A DNA stretch of 64,000 bases from Pyxidicoccus trucidator (lineage in GTDB: Bacteria; Myxococcota; Myxococcia; Myxococcales; Myxococcaceae): positions 744,001 to 808,000 of the forward strand of contig NZ_JAAIXZ010000002.1 of the NCBI RefSeq assembly GCF_010894435.1, written 5' to 3'. Both the position numbers and the translations under genes were made by a program. Shown piece by piece: positions 28,899-37,383 of this stretch. The stretch's first letter is position 1; each line of letters begins with the position of its first letter. The notes beneath the pieces were generated by a model that was not told the DNA's origin, did not search any database, and worked only from the letters and a program-made list of their open reading frames with translations.

Positions 28899-30269
28899 TC
28901 AGGGCAGCGCGCCCACGCCCGCGAAGGCCGTCATCCACGCCTCTTCGTCGCGTGCCCGGGCCGCGTAGAACTCTTCCTGCAACGAGGGCAGGGGCCAGCG
29001 GTAGCAGCCCGCGCGCTCCACGGCCTTCTCCCAGAAGCCCAGCTCCACCCAGCGGTCGACGGACTCCTCCTTGTCCGGGACGTACCTCGACAGCTCGGAG
29101 CCGGCCATCTGGAGCCGGATGCCCAGGTCCAGCTCCAGGTGGGAGCGCTCCTTTCGGATGCGCGCGCCGAACTCCCAGAGCAGCCGTCCCATCCACCGCT
29201 GCTCGTCATCGGTCAGCTGGTCCTTGCTGGCGTGCGCGCGTTCCAGGAGCGTCAAGCCCAGTGACGGCCCCTGTGCCAGGAGGACCAGCCGCCACGCATG
29301 ATGTCCGGGGGCGGCGAGCAGGCCATCGAACCGGGCGCGCAGCTGTTGAAAGAGCTGCTCGTTGGAGATCGGCTTCCACTCCGGAATCGAGAGGAGCTTC
29401 TCGAGCGAGGCCAGGTCGCCCCGGTTGAAGAGGGCCGAGGAGGGCCGCTCAGCCAGCGCTTGAAAGAAGAGCAACAGCGCGAGCTGGAGGCTCCGCGGCG
29501 AGGGGCCGGCGAGCTCCCGGAGCCGGTCGAGCACGGGCGGCAGCAGGAGCTCCCGGCGGTTCGGGCTCGCCCCGCCGCCGAGTTGCTCGTGAAGGCTCAC
29601 GAGCAAGGGCACCGAGGAGGTCTTCGTGAGCTGCTCCTCGAGGTCGAAGACGCACCTGCCCTCGCAGAAGTCCAGCGCGAGCACCGCCAGGGCGAAGCGC
29701 TGGGCCTCGTCGGCCTGCGCGTAGCTTGCTTCCGGCTCGGCGAGCAGGGTGTCCGGCTCCACCGGGCTGGGGAGCAGGGCGCTCTTCCCGAAGTCGGGAT
29801 GCCCGAGCGCCTTCCAGGTGTCGAAGAAGGCATGTCGCCAGTCTGGCGAACCCGGGCGTCGCGCGGCGAGTTCGAGCAGCAGCTTCGCCTCGGGAGTGTC
29901 GCGCAGGGAGGGATGCGCGAGGGTGCTCCGGGCCGCGGCTTCGTTGCCGGCTTCCAACTCGGCGCAGGCGCGCAGCAGCAGGGCCGGCGCGTAGGTGCTC
30001 GACTCGCGCAGGGCCTCCTCGATGTGGACCCCCGCTTCGGGATGGTTCGCGAACAGGGAGTAGGCCGCGGCCTGGGTGAGTGGCGCGGCCCGGGCCTCGT
30101 CCTCCGCCTTGCGCTTCCACCGGAAGGCGGTGAGGCCACCACCGGCCAGGATGGGAGTGAGCCCCAGGGTCCACAGCAGGAGCTGGCGGCGGGTCTGATG
30201 TCGCCGCGGACCTGACGAAGGCTCAACCTCCGGCGTCACCCGTTCGTTGGGGATGGGGGTGTTGCTCAC
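28899..30269 (-). CDS. Membrane-anchored protein, TPR-like helical
   Basis: A roughly 456-residue protein with one N-terminal membrane segment (RQLLLWTLGLTPILAGGGLT) and a mostly alpha-helical extracytoplasmic part. Helical pairs such as AAYSLFANHPEAGVHIEEAL and AAARSTLAHPSLRDTPEAKL suggest TPR-like repeats, but this is judged by pattern only. It could scaffold other envelope proteins. The GTG at 30269 has GAGG a few bases upstream; a longer TTG start at 30296 is possible. It is divergent from the lipoprotein nuclease at 30360. Confidence 0.7.
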   Translation of the reverse strand: MSNTPIPNERVTPEVEPSSGPRRHQTRRQLLLWTLGLTPILAGGGLTAFRWKRKAEDEARAAPLTQAAAYSLFANHPEAGVHIEEALRESSTYAPALLLRACAELEAGNEAAARSTLAHPSLRDTPEAKLLLELAARRPGSPDWRHAFFDTWKALGHPDFGKSALLPSPVEPDTLLAEPEASYAQADEAQRFALAVLALDFCEGRCVFDLEEQLTKTSSVPLLVSLHEQLGGGASPNRRELLLPPVLDRLRELAGPSPRSLQLALLLFFQALAERPSSALFNRGDLASLEKLLSIPEWKPISNEQLFQQLRARFDGLLAAPGHHAWRLVLLAQGPSLGLTLLERAHASKDQLTDDEQRWMGRLLWEFGARIRKERSHLELDLGIRLQMAGSELSRYVPDKEESVDRWVELGFWEKAVERAGCYRWPLPSLQEEFYAARARDEEAWMTAFAGVGALP

Positions 30270-30359
30270 TGGGGCCTCATCGCTCTCGCGATTCAAGTGA
30301 TGTGGACGAGGGCTTCTTCGGGCCCGGGCGTTTCACGCCGTGATGCTACCCTCAACCCG

Positions 30360-31217
30360 GTGAGCCCAGGCGCGAGACATGTGGCCGCTCGGTGGTCGCT
30401 GCTCCTGGTTGTGTTCCAGGGTGGGTGTCTGGCGGAGTCCGCGCTGGATGAAGCGGACCTCCAGTGTGGCCCTCGAGACCTCACGGTGGAGTGCTGCCTC
30501 AAGAAGAGCCCGGGGCAGTGGGAGAAGTGCACGGGGACGCCGAGCCCTGGCGAATCAGGTGTGTCGAATGCGGTGAAGCGTAACGCGGCGCGAGCCGCGG
30601 CTGGTGGCACGGCCGTGGCCGTCGCGCTGCAGCCGGTCATCAACTCCGCGGAGCGCCGGGGCGTGGAACTGGCCACGGATCTGCTCGCGGAGGTCGAGGA
30701 GGCCAGCTGGAAGTGCGTGCGCAGGGCCGAGCGGGAGGTCAACGACCACTACTTCGACGGCGAGAGTCCGAGCCGGGAGCAATGCACTGAGAGCAAGCGG
30801 GCGGGGCAGACGTGGGCCATGTACCTGGGACTGCGCAAACATGATGAGGCTCAGCGGTGCCTGGCAGCTGAACTGAAGAAGCTGATTCCGGAACGCTACC
30901 TGTTCCAGCCGCGGTTCCGGCTCGACGACTGGACCGGGAAGTGGGAGTTCCTTGCCCCGGAGGTGGAGCGGAGGGTGTCACGGCAGGGGCTGGAAGGGAC
31001 CATCGTGCCGGACCTCGTCATCATGGATGCGAACGGCGTCATCATCCGTGTGTATGACATGAAGTTTCCCTGCCCGGAGAGCAATGGGGCTCGCTGGGAA
31101 ACCTACAAGAGTGGTCGCTGGGTGGGACGGACCCAAGGTGAGCTCTACTCCGAGGCACTGCGGACGGAGCCCATGCTTGTCTCTCCAAAACGTATCGTGG
31201 GTCTGCGCGAGGAGTGA
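30360..31217 (+). CDS. Lipobox-bearing PD-(D/E)XK nuclease toxin (SitA-like?)
   Basis: A roughly 285-residue protein with a type II signal (WSLLLVVFQGGC, lipid Cys23) joined to a C-terminal nuclease domain. Catalytic residues are readable: IVPDLVIMD (Asp218), VYDMKFPCPESN (Asp233, Lys235) and a later QGELYSEAL. The pattern fits PD-(D/E)XK nucleases of polymorphic toxins (VRR-NUC/Tox-REase type). A DUF3396 gene, a family used as immunity to such nucleases, follows immediately. Lipoprotein toxins of this shape are delivered in M. xanthus by outer-membrane exchange (SitA family); assignment to that group is inference. Start uncertain: GTG 30360 or 30381. Confidence 0.7.
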   Translation: MSPGARHVAARWSLLLVVFQGGCLAESALDEADLQCGPRDLTVECCLKKSPGQWEKCTGTPSPGESGVSNAVKRNAARAAAGGTAVAVALQPVINSAERRGVELATDLLAEVEEASWKCVRRAEREVNDHYFDGESPSREQCTESKRAGQTWAMYLGLRKHDEAQRCLAAELKKLIPERYLFQPRFRLDDWTGKWEFLAPEVERRVSRQGLEGTIVPDLVIMDANGVIIRVYDMKFPCPESNGARWETYKSGRWVGRTQGELYSEALRTEPMLVSPKRIVGLREE

Positions 31218-31228
31218 GGGTGCACCGC

Positions 31229-32119
31229 ATGAAATACCCGAGGTTTCGATACTCGAATACGTTTCACGCCGATGCCGCGAGTGACGCCTTGATCATGTGT
31301 TTCTATATGAAGGAGGCTCACAAGCGGATTGCGCCGGATGTTGTGCGTGCAATCGAGGTGTTTCGTGAGCGAATACGTCCTGTCACGCTCGATTGGTACA
31401 TCGACCACGATGCTCAAACGCATCCACTCGACGACAAGCAGTGGGAGGGCATCCGGCGAGAGATGCTGGGACCGGATGAGAACTTCTGTCCCCGGTTCGC
31501 CGGAACCCCTGAAGGCGCGAGCGGGCTCTATGTGGATTATCGAGGTTTGGGAATCCCGCTCCCGTGGCCAGAGCGGCAGCATGATGCATGTGGCTTGTTC
31601 CTGCGGCTGCCCACGGAATATCTGGAAGAACAAGGTCCAGACCACGTTCGTGAGCTGGCGTGCGAGGTGGCCAGCGTGCTCCCCTTCAACTCGGGGTTCG
31701 TGGACCTGGGCTTCTGCGAAGAACATCCGGTTGGAGAGGCCGTCAACGCTGTCTGGAAACGGTACCGAGGACTGCATATGTCCTGGGAGGGCCCCAAGCT
31801 CGACATGGACACCCACGTCGACGGCGTCCACTGGATGAATTTCCTCGGCCCCCCCGTGCTCGGGAAGCTTGGGGGCATCTCCGGCCTGCGCGAGCACCTG
31901 ACCCTGCCCGGCATCTCCATCCAGGAGCTCAGCGGCGACCGCGCCCTCATCACCCTGGGCGACGCACCCAACCCCGGTGACGTGGAAGCGGGCGAGACGC
32001 TCCCCATGCACCGTGCGCTCGCACGGCTCCTCGAGCCCCACCTCTACCGGAACAGCAGGCCGCTCGGCCGGATGACTCCAGAAGACATGCGCCGCTGGGA
32101 GCGCCGCTTCCTGGACTGA
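31229..32119 (+). CDS. DUF3396 immunity-type protein
   Basis: A 296-residue cytoplasmic protein of the DUF3396 family, which includes immunity proteins for T6SS and polymorphic nuclease toxins. The core has SASALIMCFYM-like start blocks (DAASDALIMCFYMKEAHKRI), LDWYIDHDAQTHPLDDKQW, GLYVDYRGLGIPLPWPERQH, FLRLPTEYLEEQGPDHV and LPFNSGFVDLGFCEEHPVGE. It should neutralise the nuclease encoded 12 bases upstream. By hand count 31201-31440 is about 54% G+C, while 31861-31920 is 70%, suggesting a mosaic or recently acquired 5' half. ATG 31229 follows GAGGG; an in-frame GTG at 31214 overlaps the toxin stop. Confidence 0.82.
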   Translation: MKYPRFRYSNTFHADAASDALIMCFYMKEAHKRIAPDVVRAIEVFRERIRPVTLDWYIDHDAQTHPLDDKQWEGIRREMLGPDENFCPRFAGTPEGASGLYVDYRGLGIPLPWPERQHDACGLFLRLPTEYLEEQGPDHVRELACEVASVLPFNSGFVDLGFCEEHPVGEAVNAVWKRYRGLHMSWEGPKLDMDTHVDGVHWMNFLGPPVLGKLGGISGLREHLTLPGISIQELSGDRALITLGDAPNPGDVEAGETLPMHRALARLLEPHLYRNSRPLGRMTPEDMRRWERRFLD

Positions 32120-32264
32120 GCTGACCACCGGGCGCCGGCATTCGAATGAAGTCGGCGGGCGCGGTTGCTACTACCTCCCTGCTGCGCCACACCCTAGATT
32201 GCCCCCGGCGGGAGCCTGCCCGCCTGGCGGAGGGACGCTCCCTCCGTGAACCTGGAGGTCGTTG

Positions 32265-34070
32265 ATGGTCGCCGTACTCGAGCCCGCCCCATCGAAGGAG
32301 ATTCCCACCGGCGGCGCGTTCCTCTTCCAGGAGGTTGGCGCCACCCGCATCGGCACCCCGGAGACCTTCGCCGAGGACCAGCGCCTCTTCTTCAAGACGG
32401 CCCTCCAGTTCTCCCGCGAGCAGGTGCTCCCCAACGCCGAGCGCATCGAAGCCAAGGACAACGCCCTTTTGCGCCAGCTCCTGAGCCAGGCCGGTGAGCT
32501 GGGCCTCTTGAGCGTGGACATCCCCGAGGCCTACGGCGGCACCGGGCTCGACAAGACCACGTCCCTGCTGCTCGCCGAGGCGATGAGCCTCAACGGCGCC
32601 TGGTCCGTGACGTTCGGCGCCCACACCGGCATCGGCACGCTGCCCATCGTCTGGTTCGGCAACGCCGCCCAGAAGCAGAAGTACCTCCCCAAGCTGGCCA
32701 CCGGCGAGTGGGTGGCCGCCTACGCCCTCACGGAGCAGGGCAGCGGCAGCGACGCGCTGGGCGCGAAGACGAAGGCGGTGCGCTCGCCGGACGGCAAGCA
32801 CTGGATTCTCAACGGCTCCAAGCTCTACATCACCAACGCGGCCTTCGCGGACGTGTTCATCGTCTTCGCCAAGGTGGACGGCGACAAGTTCACCGGCTTC
32901 ATCGTGGAGAAGGACACCCCCGGCCTCACCGTGGGCCCGGAGGAGCACAAGATGGGCATCCGCGGCTCGTCCACGTGTCCCCTCTACTTCGAGGACGCGC
33001 GCGTGCCGGTGGAGAACCAGCTCGGCGAGGTCGGCAAGGGCCACAAGATTGCCTTCAACATCCTCAACTACGGCCGCCTCAAGCTGGGCGCGGGCGTGCT
33101 GGGGGGCATGAAGCTCCAGCTCCACAACGCGCTGCGCTTCACGCAGGAGCGCAAGCAGTTCGGCACCCCCATCGTCCAGTTCCCCCTGTCGCGCGAGAAG
33201 CTGGCCCGCATGGCCGCGCTCATCCACGCGGTGGAGAGCATGACGTACCGCACCGCGGGCCTCGTCGACGCGCGCCTCGCCGGACGGGACAAGTCGGCCC
33301 CGGACTACGAGGCGCACCTGCTCGCCGCCGTGGAGGAGTACGCGATTGAGTCCTCCATCATGAAGGTGCATGGCTCCGAGTCGCTCGGCAGCCTCGTGGA
33401 CGACGCCGTGCAGCTCCACGGCGGCGCCGGCTACATCGAGGAGTACCCGGTGGAGCGCGCGTACCGCGACGCGCGCATCAACCGCATCTTCGAGGGCACC
33501 AACGAAATCAACCGCATGCTCATCGTCGGCATGCTGCTCAAGCGCGCGGTGAAGGGCGACCTGCCGCTGTTCGCCGTGGCCGGCAACGTGGCGGAGGAGC
33601 TGTCCCGCGGCGAGCGGCCCCGCGCGCGCGGCGAGGACGCGCTGGCCCCTCAGGAGGTGGCCGCCGAGTCCGCCAAGCGCCTCGCCCTGCACGGCCTGCG
33701 CATCGCCGCGGAGACGTTCGGCACGGACCTGGAGAAGCACCAGGAGGTGCTCGCCGCGCTGTCGGACGTGGTGATGGACGCCTTCGCCCTGGACTCCATG
33801 GTGACGCGCACGCGCCAGGCCGCGAGCCAGGGGAAGCTGGACCCGGTGCGCGTGGCGCTGACCCGGCTGTACGCGCTGGACGCCGTCCCCCGCGCCTTCG
33901 ACAGGACGCGCCGCGCGCTGTGCGCCACGCTCCAGGGGGACGCGCTGGACACGGAGCTGAAGCGCCTGGCCACGCTGGACGTCTTCACGCCGTACAACCC
34001 CGCGGAGCTGCGCGAGACGGTGGTGGCGGCGCTGGAGTCCGCGGGCGGCTACCCGCTCAGCGCGGAGTAG
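32265..34070 (+). CDS. Acyl-CoA dehydrogenase (long form)
   Basis: A 601-residue acyl-CoA dehydrogenase, FAD-dependent, catalysing alpha,beta-desaturation of acyl-CoA. The core matches the family: YALTEQGSGSDALGAKTKAV (FAD/substrate loop), GSSTCPLYFEDARVPVENQL, the GLKLGAGV-like helix (YGRLKLGAGVLGGMK), RKQFGTPIVQFPLSREKLAR, and VQLHGGAGYIEEYPVERAYR followed by RIFEGTNEINRMLI (catalytic Glu region). It exceeds the usual ~380 residues because of a C-terminal extension of about 190 residues, as in very-long-chain or FadE-type members. GGAGG precedes the ATG at 32265. Confidence 0.93.
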   Translation: MVAVLEPAPSKEIPTGGAFLFQEVGATRIGTPETFAEDQRLFFKTALQFSREQVLPNAERIEAKDNALLRQLLSQAGELGLLSVDIPEAYGGTGLDKTTSLLLAEAMSLNGAWSVTFGAHTGIGTLPIVWFGNAAQKQKYLPKLATGEWVAAYALTEQGSGSDALGAKTKAVRSPDGKHWILNGSKLYITNAAFADVFIVFAKVDGDKFTGFIVEKDTPGLTVGPEEHKMGIRGSSTCPLYFEDARVPVENQLGEVGKGHKIAFNILNYGRLKLGAGVLGGMKLQLHNALRFTQERKQFGTPIVQFPLSREKLARMAALIHAVESMTYRTAGLVDARLAGRDKSAPDYEAHLLAAVEEYAIESSIMKVHGSESLGSLVDDAVQLHGGAGYIEEYPVERAYRDARINRIFEGTNEINRMLIVGMLLKRAVKGDLPLFAVAGNVAEELSRGERPRARGEDALAPQEVAAESAKRLALHGLRIAAETFGTDLEKHQEVLAALSDVVMDAFALDSMVTRTRQAASQGKLDPVRVALTRLYALDAVPRAFDRTRRALCATLQGDALDTELKRLATLDVFTPYNPAELRETVVAALESAGGYPLSAE

Positions 34071-34116
34071 CGGCGCGAGGGGAGGGGGCTCCGCGAGCAG
34101 GCGGAGCCCCGGGCCC

Positions 34117-34824
34117 TCACGGCATCCGCGCCACCGCGTCCATGCCGAAGCTCACCCGGGCCTTCCACGGCGCGGGGGGCAGCGACGCCAGGGCCAGCAG
34201 GGCATCCAGGCGTTGCTGCATCTCCGGGCGGAGCCGCCCGAAGGTGGCGCCGAAGCCCGGCGTCACCGTCTCCGAGTGCTTCTTCGGCACCGACGAGGTC
34301 CACACCACCTCGCCGTGCAGCATCAGCGGCCCCCCCTGGAGGTCCATCTCCAGGAGGAAGGGCGCGCCCACCTGCACCTTGCGGGGCAGCGCCGGGGCCT
34401 GCACCTCCAGCCCCACGCCCCCCCGGGAGATGTCCCGCACCAGGAAGGTGGGGGACATGGGCGCCGCCTCCATCGCGCGCAGGTGCAGCGGCAGCCGCGG
34501 GAAGCGGCGCAGCCCTTCCTGCTCCTGGACGGAGAAGATGCGCTGGAGCATGGCATCCAGCGCGGTGCGGTCCTGGCTCACGCCGTAGCGCACGGTGAGC
34601 AGGTAGCGCTGCGCCTCGCGCGGCTCCACCTGCACCACCTCGCCCAGCACTTCCACGGGCCTGGGAACGCCCCCCGCGTGCAGCTCGAAGGTGAAGCGAG
34701 TACCCAGCGGAAGGCTGCGGCGCGTCTCCAGCGTGACGCCCCCCATCCCGACGCTGCGCGTGTACTCCCCCACCAAGGACTGCGGGGTCTTGTAGGCCAC
34801 CTTCAGTCGCACATTCGTATTCAC
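34117..34824 (-). CDS. Two-PilZ-domain c-di-GMP-binding protein
   Basis: A roughly 235-residue cytoplasmic protein with two PilZ-like domains. The first (about 1-90) has YTRSVGMGGVTLETR in place of the canonical motif, lacking the Asp. The second has an intact RxxxR (Arg106/Arg110 in LRRFPRLPLHLR) and DxSxxG (Asp131, Ser133, Gly136 in VRDISRGGVGL), the residues that bind cyclic di-GMP. Thus the second domain should bind c-di-GMP and the first is degenerate. It is divergent from the division cluster at mraZ. The GTG at 34824 is the likely start, but no clear ribosome site is seen. Confidence 0.8.
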   Translation of the reverse strand: MNTNVRLKVAYKTPQSLVGEYTRSVGMGGVTLETRRSLPLGTRFTFELHAGGVPRPVEVLGEVVQVEPREAQRYLLTVRYGVSQDRTALDAMLQRIFSVQEQEGLRRFPRLPLHLRAMEAAPMSPTFLVRDISRGGVGLEVQAPALPRKVQVGAPFLLEMDLQGGPLMLHGEVVWTSSVPKKHSETVTPGFGATFGRLRPEMQQRLDALLALASLPPAPWKARVSFGMDAVARMP

Positions 34825-35051
34825 GCAACTGACACTCTGCGCCTGTCTTCCGGTGGAACTCAAGTTCACCCCATCTCCCTGGGTAGGGCGCCGCGGCGCG
34901 GCAAGTACCGGACCTTCCAGGTGTGGCGGGCCTTGCAAGGAGTGTCCGCCAGCGGGGTGACGCCCTGCAGGGGCGACGCGCTTCCACGGCCGGAAGCCCC
35001 GGCCCGGATGTCGGGCGTCAACGAACCGGTGTTTCAACCTGTTGCGGTTTC

Positions 35052-35080
35052 TTGACCCCCCCCAGGGGGACGCGTATGTA
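35052..35080 (+). promoter_or_regulatory. mraZ/dcw promoter
   Basis: TTGACC (35052-35057) and TATGTA (35075-35080), spaced 17 bases, form a plausible sigma70-type promoter directly before the MraZ boxes at 35093-35117. Expected transcription starts near 35087, leaving a short leader before mraZ. The remaining sequence of 34825-35157, including the divergent PilZ-gene upstream side, shows no gene. Confidence 0.7.
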
Positions 35081-35092
35081 TGCCGGCCGGTA

Positions 35093-35117
35093 GTGGCAAG
35101 GAGTGGCAAGGAGTGGA
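35093..35117 (+). promoter_or_regulatory. MraZ operator: three GTGGN boxes, 10-bp spacing
   Basis: GTGGC, GTGGC and GTGGA at 35093, 35103 and 35113, each separated by AAGGA, give exact 10-bp periodicity. In E. coli and mycoplasmas MraZ binds GTGGG-type repeats with 5-bp gaps upstream of mraZ and represses its own operon (established). Here the array lies just downstream of the promoter, in line with such autoregulation. Confidence 0.88.
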
Positions 35118-35157
35118 GGTCAATCCCGTAGCGGGTTGAAAAGGTGGATCGTCCCGC

Positions 35158-35610
35158 GTGTTCCGAGGCGTCTATGAGCACCAGATCGACGCGAAGGGGC
35201 GGACGAGCCTCCCGGCGAAGCTCCGGGAAACGCTGGTGGGCGCCTATGACGAGCGACTCATCATCACCACCGCGCTCGACAGGTGCCTCCATGCCTACCC
35301 GGTGCGGGAGTGGGAGGCGCTGGAGGCTTCCCTGGCCCGGCGCAACCCGATGGAGCCGGGGGTGAAGACGCTGATGCGCCTGTACGTGGCCAGCGCGCAG
35401 GAGTGCCCGCTGGACAAGCTGGGGCGCCTCCTCATCCCCCCCACGCTGCGCTCCTACGCCGGGCTGGAGAAGGACGTGGTGTGGGCGGGCATGGTGAAGG
35501 TCATCGAGCTGTGGAGTCGCGAAGGCTGGGCGAAGGCGCAGGAGGAGGCCCGCCAGGAGGCGACCTCCGCGGATGTGATGAAGGTGCTGTCGGAGCTGCG
35601 CCAGCAGTAG
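35158..35610 (+). CDS. mraZ: Transcriptional regulator MraZ
   Basis: A 150-residue MraZ, the conserved first gene of dcw clusters. Two AbrB-like swapped-hairpin domains are visible: [20 protein letters not shown] then [20 protein letters not shown], and later [20 protein letters not shown] then [20 protein letters not shown]. It forms a ring-shaped multimer that binds repeated GTGGN boxes, which are present upstream at 35093-35117. The GTG start is preceded by AAGGTGG. It represses the division and cell-wall operon in E. coli; the same role is likely here. Confidence 0.97.
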   Translation: MFRGVYEHQIDAKGRTSLPAKLRETLVGAYDERLIITTALDRCLHAYPVREWEALEASLARRNPMEPGVKTLMRLYVASAQECPLDKLGRLLIPPTLRSYAGLEKDVVWAGMVKVIELWSREGWAKAQEEARQEATSADVMKVLSELRQQ

Positions 35611-35656
35611 CCGGAAAGTCGACAGGACGCAGGAGTCCCGGGAGGGTGGCAAGCGT

Positions 35657-36040
35657 ATGAACCAGGTTCTGGAGGTGCGGCGAGGGGCGGGCGCGGCGGT
35701 GGCCACCGGGCGCGTGGAGACGCTCATGCTCGAGGGCGAGCTGAGCGAGCAGGACCTGCTTCAGCTCTGTGACGACCTCACCCGGAAGCTGCACCGTGGC
35801 GTGCGCCAGGTGGTGCTGGACTTCGCCGACGTGGGGCACCTGAACTACCGGGGCGTCAAGCCGCTCATGGCCCGCGCGGACGCCTTCCGCCGCACCGGTG
35901 GGGACTTGAAGCTGTCCGGCCTGTCGCCGTACCTGGCCGCCATCTTCCGGGCGGCCGGCGCGCACGACTCCTTCGAAATCTACCCGCACATGAACGACGC
36001 CCGGGCGGCCTTCGCGCTCGCGCGGGCCCCGTTCGTCTGA
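35657..36040 (+). CDS. STAS-domain protein in dcw cluster
   Basis: A 127-residue STAS domain protein (anti-sigma-factor-antagonist fold), with VETLMLEGELSEQDLLQLCD then RQVVLDFADVGHLNYRGVKP and GGDLKLSGLSPYLAAIFRAA. The position that holds the phosphorylatable serine in SpoIIAA-type proteins (D-S-[ST]-G) reads HLNYRGVK and has no serine or threonine, so classical phospho-switching is unlikely. It sits between mraZ and rsmH, 46 bases from the former and six from the latter, a place normally empty in other bacteria, and is surely transcribed with them. Confidence 0.85.
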   Translation: MNQVLEVRRGAGAAVATGRVETLMLEGELSEQDLLQLCDDLTRKLHRGVRQVVLDFADVGHLNYRGVKPLMARADAFRRTGGDLKLSGLSPYLAAIFRAAGAHDSFEIYPHMNDARAAFALARAPFV

Positions 36041-36046
36041 CGGCGC

Positions 36047-36961
36047 GTGGAGGCCTTGGACTTCCAGCACCAGACGGTCCTCCTGCGGGAAGCAGTGGAC
36101 TTGCTCCAACCGGGAGTGGGGACGGTGATCATCGACGGCACACTGGGCGGCGGTGGCCACACGGAGGCGCTCCTGGCCCGGGGCGCCACCGTGGTGGGCG
36201 TGGACCGCGACCCGGTGGCGCTCGCCGCGGCCACCTCGCGCGTGGGCAACAACCCGCGCTTCCAGCCCCGCGAGGGCAACTTCGCGGACCTGCTCCGCGT
36301 GGCCTCGGACGTGCTCCCGGTGGACGGGGTGCTGGTGGACCTGGGCGTCTCCTCCCCGCAGCTCGACGTGGCCGAGCGTGGCTTCTCCTTCATGAAGGAG
36401 GGCCCGCTGGACATGCGCATGGGCGCGGACGGCCCCACCGCCGCGGAGCTCATCGCCTCCATGGATGAGCGGGAGCTGGCCCACATCCTCAAGGAGTACG
36501 GCGAGGAGCCCTTCGCGCGCCCCATCGCCCGCGAGCTGAAGCGCTCGCTGCCCACGCGCACGCTGGAGGCCGCCGAGGCCGTGAAGCGGGCGGTGCCGCG
36601 CAAGGCGTGGCCCAACCGCATCCACGTGGCCACCCGCACCTTCCAGGCGCTGCGCATGGCGGTCAACGGAGAGCTGGAGGCGCTGGACGCGCTGCTCGCC
36701 GCCATCCCCGGGCTCCTCAAGGTGGGCGGCCGCGCCGCCATCATCGCCTTCCACTCCCTGGAGGACCGGAAGGTGAAGGAGGCGTTCCGGGACCTGGTGG
36801 GCCGGTGCACCTGCCCGCCGGGCCTGCCGGTGTGCGCCTGTGGCTACTCGGGTGCCTTCGCCCTGGTGACGAGGAAGGCCGTGGCCGCCTCGGACGAAGA
36901 GGTGGAGGCCAACCCCCGCTCTCGCAGCGCGCACCTGCGCGTGGTGGAGAAACTCCGATGA
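36047..36961 (+). CDS. rsmH: 16S rRNA C1402 N4-methyltransferase RsmH
   Basis: A 304-residue RsmH (MraW), the SAM-dependent enzyme that N4-methylates C1402 of 16S rRNA. SAM-binding motif [16 protein letters not shown] near the N-terminus, then [31 protein letters not shown], the [13 protein letters not shown] block, and the C-terminal [17 protein letters not shown] with the [13 protein letters not shown] cysteine cluster. Length is typical. The GTG start is six bases after the STAS stop, and its stop overlaps the ftsL start (ATGA). Confidence 0.97.
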   Translation: MEALDFQHQTVLLREAVDLLQPGVGTVIIDGTLGGGGHTEALLARGATVVGVDRDPVALAAATSRVGNNPRFQPREGNFADLLRVASDVLPVDGVLVDLGVSSPQLDVAERGFSFMKEGPLDMRMGADGPTAAELIASMDERELAHILKEYGEEPFARPIARELKRSLPTRTLEAAEAVKRAVPRKAWPNRIHVATRTFQALRMAVNGELEALDALLAAIPGLLKVGGRAAIIAFHSLEDRKVKEAFRDLVGRCTCPPGLPVCACGYSGAFALVTRKAVAASDEEVEANPRSRSAHLRVVEKLR

Positions 36962-37383
36962 GCAAGGCGACGTCCAGGACTGCTTCTTCGATGCGTGGCT
37001 CGGTCTCCGTGACGGGCGTGCTGCTGCACCTCTTGCCGGCCGTCCTCCTCTTCGCCCTCTTCACCGGCGTGGGCATCCTCCACGTCACCAGCCGCGTGCT
37101 GGTGGTGGACATGGGCTACCGCCTGTCGCGGGCGGAGGCGGAGAGCCGCACCCTCACGCGGGAGAACGACAGGCTGAAGCTGGAGCTGGCCACCCTCAAG
37201 GCCCCGGCGCGGCTGGAGCGCGTGGCGCGCGAGCAGCTCGGCATGGCCATGCCCAAGGGCGGCGCGGTGGTGTCGCTGGCCGCGGACAAGGCCGTCCGTG
37301 AGAAGGCCCGGGCGGACGCGCGCGGGGCCGAGCAGCCCGGCGCGCGCGTGGCGGGGCGTGACGCGGCGGGGGCGGTGCGGTGA
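36958..37383 (+). CDS. ftsL: Cell division protein FtsL
   Basis: A 141-residue FtsL-type division protein: a short cytoplasmic N-terminus, one membrane helix ([20 protein letters not shown]), and a periplasmic leucine-zipper-like coil ([31 protein letters not shown] in parts). It partners FtsB/FtsQ in the divisome to activate FtsWI (established). Identification rests on position between rsmH and ftsI and the helix-plus-coil layout, since sequence is poorly conserved. The ATG overlaps the rsmH stop by four bases. The C-terminal tail is alanine/arginine-rich and variable. Confidence 0.88.
   Translation: MSKATSRTASSMRGSVSVTGVLLHLLPAVLLFALFTGVGILHVTSRVLVVDMGYRLSRAEAESRTLTRENDRLKLELATLKAPARLERVAREQLGMAMPKGGAVVSLAADKAVREKARADARGAEQPGARVAGRDAAGAVR

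Noticed and set aside
30360..31217. A restriction endonuclease or phage nuclease
   Set aside because: The type II signal with lipobox and the adjacent DUF3396 gene fit a secreted toxin with immunity better; no methylase is present.
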